Source of the DNA: Cyclospora cayetanensis
Taxonomy: Eukaryota; Apicomplexa; Conoidasida; Eucoccidiorida; Eimeriidae
Assembly: GCF_002999335.1 (NCBI RefSeq)
Contig: NW_020312048.1
Span: 338,588 to 402,587, forward strand
DNA length: 64,000 nt
Direction: 5' to 3'
Shown: piece after piece, positions 12,301 to 24,812 of the stretch
How the letters are laid out: each line of letters begins with the position of its first letter
How positions within the stretch are numbered: the first letter of the stretch is position 1
Notes under the pieces: generated by a model
The model's input: only the letters and a program-made list of their open reading frames with translations
Database searches by the model: none
Told to the model about the DNA's origin: nothing
Made by a program: the position numbers and the translations under genes

Positions 12301-15300
12301 ATGTCGGTACACGCAGATGCGGCGTATATTGTTAAATTGTGGAGCAATGTGTTGAGTCTGCCTGATCGCATGTCTCTGACATCGGAAGTTTTCTACCATA
12401 GCCCCATGCGTGAGAGAAACTTAACTCTCAACGCCTCCCATAGCTCCCGCGTGTTCTTGTGTGTTCCGTTTTTCCCAGTTTTCGAATCGCCATGGGCTTG
12501 GTGCTCTTCTGAAGGATGGCTATCGTACCTTCACAGGCATCGACGAGGTGACGGCGAAGAACATTGAGGCCTGCAAAACGCTCACAGATATCACCAAGAC
12601 CTCTTTAGGTCAGTATACTGATTCAATTCATGCTGGATTTGCGAGGAATGCACGGTCATCCATGGTGCGAGCAACGGAAGTCGTCCACTGACTTATTGGG
12701 GCAGCTGGTGATACACGATTTTATTGTTTGCTGTGTTACTGCAGGGCCTTGCGGCTTGAGCAAGTTGATTATAAATGCTTGGGGGAAACGCTTTGTTACA
12801 AATGATACAGCGGCAATTCTTAAGGAACTGGAGGTGCAGCATCCTGCGGCAAAGCTGCTTGTGATGGCGGCCGAAATGCAAAAACAAGAAATGGGGGGAG
12901 GCTGTAACTTCCTCCTTATACTATCTGGTTACCTCCTTGCTAACGTACGTGCGGGATACCCGTTTCGACGCTACGGTAGCGAAATCCCTTTTAGAATAGT
13001 GGCTCATCTGGAGGCGCGCATGCTTGCACGCCTGACTAGTATACAGCCGCAGGTACTATTTTTTTTTTTTGTTCTCTTACGCTGCCGGTGCTTTCAGGCA
13101 GACTACTTGCTGCGACAGGGACTGCACCTAAGCGACGTGATTCAAGGCTACGAGTTGGCCATGGAAAAAGTCCCAGCAATCTTAGAAGAGGCTGCGTGCC
13201 ACTCTGTCGACAACCTTAAGGATGGGAAGCTACTCGAACCCGGTATTGTTTGTCACATGGGCTTCTAGCACCTGTTCAAGGTAGATTGGTGGTAAAGCGT
13301 TACTTACAGTTCTCTAGCTTTTTGCCGGTGGATTCTCTGGCTGTGTGTTTTTCAGTTCTAAAGTGCGTGCTGGCGAGCAAACCAATATGTGTGGAGGCTG
13401 GCCTCTCGAGTCTTTTGGCATCAGCTGTCGCCTCAGTGATGCCTCCCAAGTTTGAGGACTTCGACCCAGATAACATTCGTGTGGCGAAGTTGCAGGGCGG
13501 TCGCCTTAGCCAGTCTACTGTTCTGAACGGAATGGTAATCACCAGGCCTCCCCACGGTCAGTTGGCAATGTGTGGATTTGTGTGTACCTTTGGATCTCTA
13601 GTAGATCATCATGAAGTAACCCGGGAGCGTGAGCCAACCTTATGCGTCAATTTCATGTTTTCGTGCTGTGTTAACTTTCAGGCACTGTGGAATGTAAAAA
13701 GAACTGCAAGGTTATGGTGCTGGGCTGCGGACTGGAATGTGCAACTACCGAAGCAAAGGGCACTGTACTGATTCATACAGCTGAGGAGCTGAAGAACTTT
13801 ACCAAGGGTGAAGAGGCGCAGATGGAAGAAGTGATTCGCGGGATTAGAAATGTTGGTGGGCTACGAAGCTTCAATGCACACCGCCTTCGTAGTGCATTCG
13901 AAAGTGCATTTAAGGTTTCCAAACAAACCACAGTGTTGTGTTGCCCATCTTCATTAGGGTTTGTCGGTGCTCCGTACAGCCGGGATGGCCATACACGTGC
14001 AGTATGACTGTATACTGCTACTACCACGTTCAGTGGGGCAAATCGCCTGTAGTCCAAGCAAACTTGTGCAGATCTTTGGTCATCCATGTATTGCAACGAC
14101 CGTTGCAGGTGTTGAGGCGATTATCGTGCATGGAGGAGGCATTGCAGATATAGCGCAGCATTTCTGCAACAAATACGAGATCCTTACCATCAAGGTTAGA
14201 GCTTGATGGAGAACAGATATTGCAGATATAGCCCGGGGACTAGGTTTGTCCTGATTCAAATGGTCCACCAGATAGAGGGAAGTGTCTTATGCAACAGGCG
14301 ACGATTAAAGGGAGCATAGTTGGTGTGATCGGCAGTGCCTGTGTACTTCAGGTCCCTTCAAAGTTCGAGGCTAGACGCGTGTGCAGGGCTCTAGGCGCTA
14401 CGGCTCTGGTTCGGCTGGTCAGTCAGCTCCACTGTTCTTTTTTCTTTTTGGTTTTCGGCTTTTCACTGTGATGTAGCCTACCGATCCAGATGTTCTGAGG
14501 AATCATTATGCAGCTTTTTGGCGAGATTCCATTTCTGCAGCTGTTGACTTGTGATTTGTGTCTATTTGGTGGAAATGCAGGGTGTACCCATGGCCGACGA
14601 GCTGGGAGTTGCCGATTCAATACAAACCATTGAAATTTCGAGCACCCGCGTTACGCAGATTCTTTGCCGGTGATGAAAGAATCAGTCATATAGCAGTGTC
14701 TCACTCGCTGTTGTTCGTTGTTACAAGGCCGCTCGTTGCCTTGACATGTATTCGATTCGCACAACAAACCTGGCATCTGTGTTTCGCCTGGCATAATGCA
14801 TGACCATCTCTAACTTTTCGTCAGCTGATTACTATTAATGATGTTTTCATTGGATGAGTATTGAATTATGGCTGCTGCTGCGATGTGATGCCGCAGTGAT
14901 ACCCGCGTGCAAACTATTGTGTTGCGCGGCTCAACTCCATGCATCCTTGATGAGGCAGAAAAGGCTGTTGACGATGCATGTGCTTTTGCCAAGGCGCTTA
15001 CCAAGGACCACAGATTTGTTGCGGGCGCTGGTGCAGCGGAGATGGAGATTGCACGGAAGCTGCAGGTGTGTACTAAGGTGTAAAGGAACAAGATATCGCA
15101 GAATGGCAGCGGGTGGCCAGTCAGTTGGTGACGCAGTGCGCAGTCAAATAATTTTTTATAACGCATTATTGGTTCCTTTGGAGTGGGCTTCGTCTTCTGG
15201 GAGCACAGGAAGTTTTCATTAGTTACCCATGGACGACGTTTGCTCGGTAGGGCGCAACTTTCTCAGGCGGTGGCAGAGAAGCTGCCTGGCGTTGACCAGT

Positions 15301-16131
15301 ACGCTGTTTTAAAGGCTGCTGAGGCATTCGAAGCAATTCCACGACTTCTCTCGGAAAGCGCTGGCCTGAACGCTACGGGTATGGTGCTAGTTGCTTATGG
15401 TATCATTGCAGGAAATATTCATAACCAGTCCTTTCGAGGGATTGATGAATTTCCCTTGTGAACAGCATTATGGAAGCTTTGGGGAGAAGCGCATGAGCTG
15501 CGGAGAGATTTTAAGTCATGTTCATTCTGCTGATGCCCCTGTGGAAACAGAGCTGCTTGGCTGTGGGTCCTATGTCTGCAGAGGTGCTTGCTGCACTGCA
15601 TGCAGCACATGCTACTGGCAGAGTGTTTGAGGGTGTCAACATGGATGCCTTTGTAGCGCCAGTTGCAGGTAACCGAGCCACCTCTGGAAACTCAAAGGTG
15701 AACATGACCCTGGATGCGAAGGCAGCAGGGATCTATGATCACATGCAGACGAAAGCGTGGGCCACGAGGCTTGCTTTCGATGCTGCCATTACCACGCTTC
15801 GTGTTGACCAGATTATAATGGCTCGACCTGCTGGAGGCCCAGCGCCGAGTAAGTCGAGTGCACAGCCCCCCAAGGTTTGCCAGACTTCGCTTCGTGAGAT
15901 CCATGTGTAAAGAGCGGCAACAAGCATGAGCTCCAAATAAGTGCTGCATGGTACGTGTCACGCGTGCGGTATTTGTTTGATTTTCGCATGCAGGGGCGCC
16001 AGGAGCTCCAGATGCTGACTAAGGAGCACTTCCTAGCTACAATGGAGGGCGGTCGCACGCCTTCTAGTATTCTGGACTCGCGTTACGCTTTCTCTGGAGG
16101 CAGGGCAGTGCTTTGTAGTACCAAAAAATAA
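12301..16131 (+). CDS. CCT8: T-complex protein 1 subunit theta (CCT8), divergent ATP site
   Basis: Subunit of the cytosolic TRiC/CCT chaperonin, which folds actin, tubulin and other proteins with ATP. Exons: 12301-12306 (tentative start MS), 12479-12608, 12745-12944, 13098-13242, 13356-13556, 13682-13855, 14109-14194, 14352-14417, 14581-14669, 14897-15065, 15267-15378, 15582-15874 and 15994-16131; all phases agree, giving about 602 residues. Diagnostic theta segments are FVTNDTAAILKELEVQHPAAK, DNIRVAKLQGGRLS, AKGTVLIHTAEELKNFTKGE, TIVLRGST, EAFEAIPRLLSESAG and RVDQIIMARPAGGP. Oddities: the catalytic GDGTN motif reads GGGCN (12894-12908), GPNG reads GPCG, and the C-terminal GGGATE motif reads GAGAAE (15021-15041). 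A small insertion lies before the last helices. The C-terminal exon could be read in another frame. Identity is certain; the first and last exons are not. Confidence 0.9.
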
Positions 16132-17399
16132 CAATGGGGTTTGCATATGGCTTGGTTGCTTGAAGAGCAGCCCGACCGCTCTGTGGAAGCTTTTCTGGTG
16201 CAATGTGCAGATGACGCGTGGGGTGCATTGCTTGTGAGCTAGGACTGAATGTTTCTTTTGCTCAGTTACCTCCGTACTTAATTAATTTGTCAGATAGTTT
16301 TGTGGCGCGAACACCTTATTTAGTTTTGTGCATGTGAAGCTAGAGAAATATAAATATAAATGGAAACGGCGTTGCAAGCGTACTGTGGCTCCAACCACGC
16401 AACTCTCTAGCTCGTCACGCAAGGCCCCAAGGAAGATTCGGCATTCCGGTGATTTGTAGACTTGCCGCATCGCGTAAACAGCTAAAAGTATAAGGGTCTT
16501 TATAGATTGCTAGAGGAAAACCTCGCTTTTCAGGGGAAATTGGAATTCAGCACAGGTCCCTGCAGGGTAAGAGACCAACCCCACAAACTGCTTCTATTTG
16601 CAAAGGGATCCGCCGGACCTCACTCAGCCGCTATATGCCAAGCAACGCAGGAGTCCGCAATTTAGTCAGACTCTAGATGCGAAGACATTTCCATTACCTT
16701 TCGAACTATAGCTGTTACATCTTCATCTGCCTTGACTACACTTAGTCAAGACACTAATGTACAACTGGGTTTAGTATGTTTTTGATAGTCTTCCTAGCCG
16801 CAAACCCCTGAACTCCTTTTGGCCTTTCAGGCAGTTGCTTTGGCTTGGATATCTGAGGGATTCGTTCGTTGGACGATCCATTCAAATTTTTGCCCATTGC
16901 TCCCGAACGAGCCAGGTTCTGCGAGACCTGGTTGTTGCTTTGGTTTTCTTATGGTGTATCCCTGTTGCACTGTAGACTTACCAGAATGAAGTGGCGAATA
17001 TACTCATTTTTTCTTTTTAAAAAAAATCCACCGGTCACCTTGTTTACATCAGGTTATGTGCGTGCCGCAATTTTAGCAGTGGGCCTTTGTATATCCTCCG
17101 AGTGTAGTGAAGTAACCTACGCAGCGCATCCTACCACGTCAGCTTGCTCACATAGGGCCTTACTACGTGTCATTGCTGTGTAGCACTCGACTTACGGTCT
17201 TCACCAAGACACACATAGCCACAAAGCAAAAAACAATCAATAAAGTACTTGAGTGTCTATCCCAAAAGAGCTCCCCCCTCTCCGTGACACCACCTCTTAA
17301 GGTTCTGACATGAAGGCAGAGGTACCGCTAGGGTGGGCACTGCTGCATCCTCTAACAACTCCCATAATATTTAGCCTGTAACGCGCTAAGCTCTGCTTG
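16132..17399. other. Intergenic region between CCT theta gene and copy B
   Basis: No gene I can support. A 104-codon plus-strand frame at 16869-17183 lacks motifs and has an A-rich/T-rich interior. The first part will include the CCT theta 3' untranslated region. The GC content falls here relative to the gene. Confidence 0.35.
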
Positions 17400-17777
17400 A
17401 ACATTTTCTACTACGCCACTAACTTTAATTGAATGTTATTGAAGGATTGACTATCTAGTTTGGCTGCTCGTGTATCTTCTTTATCGCAGTGTTGCGCATA
17501 ATCGATGTTCAATTCTGTGCCCATGTGGGCTAGATGAGATGTGCAACTAATTGTAAGGGTTCAAGCTAAAAGAATGCGACTAGGCGCCTCCTAGCTCTGC
17601 CTTTGCTCTCATGTCGGAGCCCTGAGGGGCGCGGGCAGAGAAAGGAAGTAGCTCTATGAAAATTTACTAAAAAACCTACCAGTAAGTTTGTATTAAGCAT
17701 AAAATTAGGTGTTTCCCTATTGAAGCCTTATATGGAGAGGTGCGGGTTGTAGCACCGCATGGCTTGATGGCCATGTT

Positions 17778-17840
17778 CTATGCTCATCCAGTGGCTGCAG
17801 ATGCAATGGGACGCCCGAACGTTTTCCCACGATTGTTTTC
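17778..17840 (+). pseudogene. gag: gag fragment with conserved QWD motif (copy B)
   Basis: One frame reads LIQWLQMQWDARTF, matching the same position in copies A, C and D (pattern LI-W----QWD-R---YNSCL). The pattern survives at protein level while the surrounding DNA has drifted, which suggests that this was once coding gag sequence. Confidence 0.5.
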
Positions 17841-20689
17841 TGCTGTCTTGAAAATCATTTGGTAGTATGACAACTTGAGTCTTCATGAAGAACGGACTAA
17901 AGACAGTTCGTTCTGGCGATTAGACTTGACGGTAACACAACGCCTGTTGATGTAGGAGAGGCTTTTTTTGCACGCCGAGATTGAACACGGCAGTCCACAA
18001 CTTGTGGAGAGAGACGTAATGTTAGACAATTCCGTATTTCGTTGGAGAACTTATGCTGACTAGAAAAATGCGACGCATAAGGACAGGCAGGTAATCGAAG
18101 AATTCATCAGCCGAACGGAGATGTGTGTCGCATTGTATCTCCCCCAGTGAAGAGAGATGAGTGTTCCGTCAAAGGGAGGAGCTCTTTGATGGTAGCTGTA
18201 TCATTGCAGAGAACTTCACCTTCCTGTAGGATTTAATACGGTTCAAGCCTTCATACGCGCCGTGACCCATCGGTTCACTACCAGACAACCTCAGCAGGAA
18301 ACTTTGGTAGAAGTGGAGAACTGAAGCAAAAGCAGCTATCAATAGATCGAGCTATCCAGACATATGACACTTTAGTTAACGATGGCCACAAACTAGGCGA
18401 GGAGCTACTTTCATTAGTGGTTCACCTCGTGTCTACCATAGGTGTCATGTCAGGTGGTCTTAAGGTGGGCAGGGGCCTCAGCCACTGAACAAATGACCAG
18501 TGGAATGCTCACAACTGACCTATTATTGAGCTTTCAGAGACAAAGAGCGCATGTATGCATTTTTTGTCCGAGGAGGTAGACCAGAATCGGGATTCACAGC
18601 CTATGGTTGTCAGGACTGTGTTGACTGGCCCTAGCTTAAATACTACAGACAGGTGGAAAACGTAAATAACACCGGAGGGAATGTGCGCTTGTAGGCAGCC
18701 TCGGGCAGCCCCCCAGCAACACGTCTGCTTCATTGTGGAAGGTGAGGCGATAATACCCCGGACTGTAGGCGCATGCAAAAAGCGATAGAGCCTTAATAGC
18801 GGGACTAAACCCTGAGGAATCATGCTGCTTCGCAAGTCAAGCTACAAGGCAGGGAGATGGAAAGATCTTACGCGGGCTGTGGCGCAGTGAAACGGGCTAC
18901 CGAGGATTACATCGCACCCGCAGACCCCTTATGGGTCAATCCTGCTGATAAAACTAATATCAATAATCGAGCCTTGTTAGTGCTCCTCGCCACTCAATGT
19001 GAAGTGGACATGGTATACAAGGAGTTTGTGATGCAGAGGTGCCTTCTGCCTGCTTGCTCGGTAGTACTGCTCCTAGGACTCAGGTTTGCTGACGAACGGC
19101 ACAGCGTAAGGATTGAGAAGGCTACAGCAGTCAAATACCACTTTAAATCTGAGCTAGTTCATATTATCACAGCTCGTAAAGTCTATAGTGGGCTCGCTTG
19201 TAGTGAAGGTTTGGGATGATTATGGGCTCCTAACTGCAAGCTGCGGGGCTTCTTCATAGTGTTGTCGCCTTTTGCTATGTTTACTCCTGCAAAAGGGGAC
19301 GTCTATCAAGTTTTGGGGAACTGCGGTTGCGCATTAAGCTAAATCAAAAAAGAGGGTAGGATCTAACAGAAAATAACAAAGGGTATGCAATAATTATGTT
19401 TATTACAATCGATTGTGTTGTGGGTTGTTGTCCTCAGAATTTGGTTACCAAGTTTTGCTTGCTGATATGAAACAAAGCTTTGAACCTTACGCAGCATAGG
19501 TATCGAAAAGGATTATGTATCGGGAGGAGCAGTGTTGGAGAGTGTGATGTTTTCGGCTTTGTGGGGAGCGAAATTCTCCAGTTCCCACGTGTTTTCAGGT
19601 CACCAGACTGCTTGTGGGGCTCGGAGACCCAGGGAAAAATGTTTACCTGTGCATCTTTAACTTTTTAAACTGGCACAGTATTGTAAGGGATTCATTAATT
19701 TTGCCGTATACTTCAACTTCTCGGAATGCAGAGAATTGGGTTAAAGAGGTGCTGGCCACATTCCAGAGGACTCTACTGTCGATTTTGAAAAGTGCCCCAC
19801 AGGTCTATAGACAGGGTTAAATGGGAAGCAGGCAAGCAGTATTCTAGCATGCCAAGCTTCTTAAAGTCCAGAACCAAATTATTCCAAAAACTTTAGCAAA
19901 GTTTTAAGGATTAGGATGGCTACAAGATCAATGGTTGCCCACAAATGCTTTGGAAAGCTGCACATCTTACCCATTAAACGCGCCCTAGCCTATTGTATGG
20001 GGGAAAAGATAGGCTCAGCAGTAAACTGTCGGGTGTAACTATCTGGTGAGCGAGGTCCTGGCGGGGTGTCGCATATGCTATGAACCTGGTTTGGGTGCTA
20101 AGTGGGTGCGCTGCAAATATGGGTGCTCCGGCTGGTGTTGGGGCTCAGCAGAGCATATGAGAGCCTCTGTGCTCCCTCATGACCTGGATGCCTGTTACTT
20201 GGCTAGTTTTAATACATGGTTTTGCGCAACGCTTCGTATCAATCCTATGTGTGCCACGCGTGTGTCCAGTGGAAGACGAATATCAGGCCACTGCTGCATG
20301 CTGCAAGGAAAGGTGTTCCAAAAATTCATACGAGAAAGTGCCTCTTAATCTCATGAAGACATTTATTTTATCTAGATTGGGAGGGTCTGAGTCGGCATTT
20401 GGACAAAATGGCGTAGAGTCTTCATGCGGGCGGCCCAGTAGCGCAGTAAGAGACGACGGTTCTGAGCATGCGTGAAGACAATATTGACAGGGAGGCATAT
20501 GATTTGCTGGAAAACCTCGAGGTACAGGAATACTGACAAGTGCATTCGGACATAACCCGGTGTTGGTTCCGAAAAATAATGGAAAGCCGCCCATGCATAG
20601 TGGCTCAAAGCCACTGAACATAATTGTGAGTCAGAAAACCCAGATGCCCGTTCTGGCGGATCAACAAACAACACGAATCAACAGTTTAC

Positions 20690-21180
20690 TCGGGACTTGA
20701 CTTGACAGGCGTTTTCTTACCAATCCACAGAGGCCTTCATGACAGGCATAAAACGGATTTCCAATCATGACCTCGCAAACTTGGGTGTACCTTTGTGCAC
20801 CTCGGACTTGTTGATGCGTCAGCTGATCTGCAAGAGCAAACCGTGAGACTGTCAAGGAGGTCTGGATTGCTGCCTACATAGACGACGTTCTGTAATTCGG
20901 CTGGAGCATTAACAAGCACCTTAATCACCTGCAGCGTGTGCTTCAGGTGTTACGAGACTGGCCACTGTATGCGAAAGCACGTAAACCTCACTTTTTGAAC
21001 AATAGTAGTGTTTCTGGGATACCTCTGGCGGCAGGAAGTGAGTCAGATCCAGCAAAAATTTGAGGCAGTTTAGACGTGGCCTTTACCTTTACGCACCCAC
21101 AGGAACGTCGCAAGGTTCTATGGGCTTGTCTATGGGCTTGTATCTTATAAGCTAAATTTCATTTCTAAATTTGTTCTGGT
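20690..21180 (+). pseudogene. pol: Ty3/gypsy reverse transcriptase remnant (copy B)
   Basis: The RT palm core YIDDVL is intact at 20875-20892. It is preceded by a degraded finger/palm region (KTDFQS at 20749, then GLVDASADLQ) and followed by the usual HLQRVLQVLRD-LYAK segment, FLGYL (near 21008) and a WPLPL segment before the tether. These appear in three frames with several stops. The motif order fits a Ty3/gypsy RT rather than a non-LTR RT. Confidence 0.8.
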
Positions 21181-21685
21181 CGCTGCTTCTTCGATCGCCT
21201 ACCTATGTAAACCCAGTCTGTGCCCTTACACCGGAGTTTGATGGCATAGCAAGGACATTTATTGGCCGCCCTACAACCCCTTCGGTTTTCGCAGTGCCCT
21301 GTCACAACCGTCCTTTCCTCCTTACACCCGACCCGAGTAATTGTACACTATAATGGTTCACACTTTCAATCCTAATTGTGTGATAAATATGCTTCTGACA
21401 TCATATATTCTCTGTTATTGCATAAGTCCGGATCGCAGAAGACAGAGGCACGTGCTCGTGATAACAATGTGCTACAGTCTAAAACGAGCGGGGACTCTAT
21501 CGCTTGTATTTTCCAACGTTTGTTCCGCAGTGAGCCTTTGGGCAAAGCACACAGTCGTGTCTTCTGGGGGCAATGGTGAGAATTGCACTGCAGCGGAAAA
21601 GCTCTCACATTCATTTAGATGGAGTGGGAGCGTCCAGACGCACAGGACTATGGCCCTATTCTCCTTAGAATGTGAATGGCTGAAG

Positions 21686-22370
21686 CCACCCAAAACCGTT
21701 GATTGCTGCCCTTTACAAAACCTTCCTTCTCCTAGAGCTATTTCGACGTATCTGACTGTGGACGTTATTGCTAAATTGCCGAAGGGCGAGGATCAAAATA
21801 GCATCGACATCGCTGTAGACACACTTAGCAAGTATGCCCACTTCATCTCCTGCTCCATCTCCGTCGCAGTTCGGAAAATCGTTCGATTATCCCCAACTCA
21901 TGTTTGAAAGCTTCACAGATTCTTTGTAAATATCATTACGGAGAAGGGTCTAAAGTTTATTCGTGCATCTTACAGTGCCTTTTGATGACCTGCCCACATC
22001 CGGACCATAGTGTGACGCTGTGAACACACCTGAGGCAGAAGGGTATCCAGAGCGCACCAATTTCACTCTCTTGCAGGGTCTGCGCGTCTACGTACCCCCA
22101 AATCCAATTACTTGGCATGACGTTCTTTCTTGTGTCGATTAGGATTATAATAGCATGTTACACTGCACGGTTCCCTCCCACATCTGTGGTCTACACTGAG
22201 CCCTTCTCCGATCCGGGGCTGTTCCGTATGATTTTAAAGTCAGCAACCACCTGTATCGCTAGAGGGACTCAACGAGCTCTCCAGTCCACGGAGTTGTATG
22301 GACAGAACCCAAGGAAAACAAGCAGGAAATTATGGAAAAACGGCGCTCGATTTTGTGCTGCGAGCTTGTA
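21686..22370 (+). pseudogene. pol: Retroviral-type integrase remnant (copy B)
   Basis: The core begins YLTVDVIAKLPKGED (21755-21800), giving the first Asp of the DDE triad, and continues DTLSKYAHFI. The middle Asp site reads TEKGLKF instead of the usual SDRGPKF type, so it is Glu. The third acidic residue is kept in PERTNFTLLQGLRVYV (22035-22095), followed by LSCVD-stop-DYNS. Stops and frame changes show that it is inactive. Confidence 0.8.
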
Positions 22371-22654
22371 GATTCGGTCCTGATGGACCTGCGGAATTTA
22401 CGAGGTTTATGAGAAGGCGACCAACTAAAGGGCCTTCCTGCTTAGTAGCTAGAACCACGTGCCATCCTCTCACGAATTCATGCTCTTCCTAATCAGGCAG
22501 TTTTTACGGAAGCTTGAAACGCCAAATAACTCTCAGTATTAGCACCCTTTACAGCTTACAAATTCCCATGCTTGTGTACAGAATTCGACACGCAGGCGAG
22601 TTGGCCGTGTAGGGACGCAAAGTTCCCACGGACCCTCAGAGGTGCTTAAATCTA

Positions 22655-22770
22655 GGACTATTGAGCATCGAAAACACGCTAGGCAAAATTTCCTCACGAA
22701 ATGGGCTGGAAAGCGCAAGCTTTAGTGGTTTACGCAGTTGCGGAGGGTTTCGCTGCTTGTGGGAGAATAA
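22655..22770 (+). pseudogene. Chromodomain remnant at C-terminus of integrase (copy B)
   Basis: Reads RTIEHRKHARQNFLTKWAGK followed by W after one stop, matching the chromodomain core (IL-HR------FLVKW-GY----TWEP). It lies directly downstream of the integrase, as in chromoviruses, where it guides insertion to marked chromatin. One aromatic of the cage and the acidic loop are degraded. Confidence 0.65.
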
Positions 22771-22869
22771 ACGCCTGTTTCTTCACAACGAGCCGCCAGA
22801 TATGGTATTCCTGGGGTTCCTTGGAAAATAACCTTCCCCAGTCAATTCTCTTCCTGAAACAGCTAAGTT

Positions 22870-23330
22870 GAGCTATGTGTTTTGCTTAAAGCGTTCCTCA
22901 TTGATTTTTTCGCGATGGTATCTGCACTCAGATTCGAGCGTAGGCACTCCCAGACATGTGTCCCTACATGTCTCCCTATGCTTCTTCGCTTCTTTAAGTT
23001 ATGGGAAAGGAATTTACTGCATTCATCAAGCTTTTTGCATGAAGACGTTGCTATATGACGCCCAGGCGCACCGCTGAACTAGTGTACATTAGGAAACCCA
23101 TTGCAGACTTTGCTTAGTGTAAGTTATCTCATAGCAGGAGGCATACACATTTTGACGATAGCGAGCCATTCGCACCGCTGTGGTTGTGTTGGTTCCTCCC
23201 CTCAGACGTTTTTGGATGGTGTGTGTGCCTTCTTTCCCGTCTATTTCACATGGGCACTTATGCACACTTTGCTTTTATCGTCAGCACTGCTTTTCAGCGT
23301 CTACTTGCCCGCGAAATGGTGATAGGTTGG
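22870..23330 (+). repeat. LTR-like tail, copy B
   Basis: Similar to 35600-36100 and 52730-53330. Landmarks are ACTCAGATTC...GGCACTC-CAGACATGT (22928-22965), then GCATTCATCAAGCTTTTTGC (23019-23038), and CGCTGAACTAGTGTA (23072-23087), followed by a pyrimidine-rich stretch. It lies after the chromodomain in each copy, as expected for the 3' LTR or 3' untranslated region. Confidence 0.55.
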
Positions 23331-24311
23331 AAGCACCTCTGCTGTCCTATACACATATTGTCTCAGCTAACTGGTATGGTGGAAAAACGAACCTCCTTAT
23401 GACATGAGGGCAAATGTAGCGCTTTTACTAAGAGTCTGGCCAAGGCAACAGTTGGTCGCAAGGGCCGAAAGGTAGTTGGGCCCGCCACATACCACGGCAA
23501 GTTCGAGAATGGACGCTTTCTTGCCAAATATTATCATCACATTATGTAATTTAAGCACACTGCACCTCACTCCCTTCCAGGATAGCATCGAGATATTTTG
23601 AGGAGCGCGATCAAATAACTATACTTTCATAGAACACACACGTGTGCATCCTCCGGTCATCAAAATGCCTTCTGTCGCTATGTCATACAAATAGAAGCCA
23701 AAGGAATATTCGAGCTAAGGAGCTAAAAGGGGGAAAGGGCGTCTGGCCTTCAAGATGTCCGTGTGCACTCTCTTTCTAGTCGAAGCGCTTCATGGCACTT
23801 CGTGTGCATTGCATTCTTGCAAATGTTGCCGCAGCAGTTGTATCAAGATGAGGATTGCTGCTAAAGGTGCAAGTCTGAATGAAATGCAAATATCCTGTTG
23901 GAATCGATGGGTCTCAATCCCACAGCTTTACAATGTGACTGGCAGGTACACATGTAGTGTCTAGAGAGACCGATAAGCCAGACGCCGATCTTTGTCCGAT
24001 GAAGCCCAAAGCTGGAATAGACAGGCTACGATAACTACGCTGGTAGTACTAGAAGGTTGGGAATGAGCATTTTTGTTAGTCCATGGCAGTGCCTTTGACA
24101 ACGAGAGACAAAGCCCCCATCCCACAGGCGTCCCGCGACGGCACTGCTGAATGGCTTTGTCTGAGGAAGAGGTCCTGCATGCATTTGTAATATATACTGC
24201 AATCACAAAAATCTTGTACGCACTGCAAACTTGCATGTACTTCGTGCAGCTGCCGCGCTAATTCTTCCCTCCTTTTTCCCTCAGTGCTGTAGCCCCGGCG
24301 CACTCACAGAC
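23331..24311. other. Intergenic, no gene seen
   Basis: Short overlapping frames only (at most 91 codons on -, 69 on +), with no motif. The last 60 bases before 24312 are pyrimidine-rich and probably form the leader of the REEP-like gene. Confidence 0.35.
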
Positions 24312-24812
24312 ATGGCATTCACTATTCTCGGCCCCATTTTGGGGTCTCTGTTGTGCTTCTCTATTTGCTTCGTGTATCCGGCGTCTCTGACTTTTCAGCT
24401 ATTGTTGAAGGAGAAGGGGGTACCTTGTGGGGCCCTGAACAATGACCATCTACAGCATGTGGTATTCTGGATACTCAGCTCTTGGATTTGTTGCATGGAA
24501 TCCTTTCCACCCATCGCACTTCTTTGCCAGTATATTCCGCTTTACTATGAGATCAAGTGTGTGCTTTTCTACTGGCTCGCTTCACCCCAGTTCAAAGGAG
24601 CAGGCTGGCTCTGGCTGAATGTACTCAACCCCGCCTACGAGAAGGCCGCCCCAGTGTGTTCCCAAATGTATAGCGAACAATGCCATCCGAAGATTAAAAG
24701 TGCTATAGAGAAGGTTATAGGGACAATCGTAGGCAGGAGGGCTCAGCAGTCCGAGGCCTTCAATAAGAGCCGACAGCCGTCAAAGACCACCGATACCGCA
24801 AAGGCTGATTAG
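24312..24812 (+). CDS. REEP/DP1/HVA22 family ER membrane-shaping protein
   Basis: 166 residues in one exon. TB2/DP1/HVA22 proteins insert hairpins that bend tubular ER membranes and interact with atlastin-type GTPases. Seen here: a first hydrophobic hairpin (ILGSLLCFSICFVYPASLTF, residues ~7-30), then the family pattern of a polar loop, VVFWILSSWICCMESF (~50-65), a second hydrophobic stretch ending IPLYYEIKCVLFYWLASPQF (~75-97), GAGWLWLNVLNP (~98-110) and a charged, probably amphipathic tail ending in a Ser/Lys/Thr-rich segment. P-Y-(E)-K and W-L-x-x-P are family hallmarks. Start at 24312: an upstream in-frame extension exists, but this Met precedes the first hydrophobic hairpin. It is convergent with SURF1. 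Family assignment is strong; the paralogue type is not determined. Confidence 0.88.
   Translation: MAFTILGPILGSLLCFSICFVYPASLTFQLLLKEKGVPCGALNNDHLQHVVFWILSSWICCMESFPPIALLCQYIPLYYEIKCVLFYWLASPQFKGAGWLWLNVLNPAYEKAAPVCSQMYSEQCHPKIKSAIEKVIGTIVGRRAQQSEAFNKSRQPSKTTDTAKAD

Larger units (their letters stand above)
17400..23330 (+). mobile_element. Decayed Ty3/gypsy chromovirus-like LTR retrotransposon, copy B
   Basis: About 5.9 kb carrying, in the order expected for a chromovirus, a leader block (17440-17660), a gag motif (17778-17840), reverse transcriptase (20690-21180), RNase H space, integrase (21686-22370), chromodomain (22655-22770) and an LTR-like tail (22870-23330). Every domain is broken by stops and frame changes, so it cannot encode protein. 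The leader and tail match those of copies A, C, D and E. The exact ends and any terminal duplication were not resolved by eye; an LTR preceding the leader would lie before 17400. Confidence 0.75.

Noticed and set aside
11636..12301. Minus-strand genes upstream of CCT theta
   Set aside because: Overlapping frames of 71-147 codons with no motifs, no phase-consistent splicing and odd composition.
13062..13071. Poly-T as a terminator
   Set aside because: It is the polypyrimidine stretch in an intron of the CCT theta gene.
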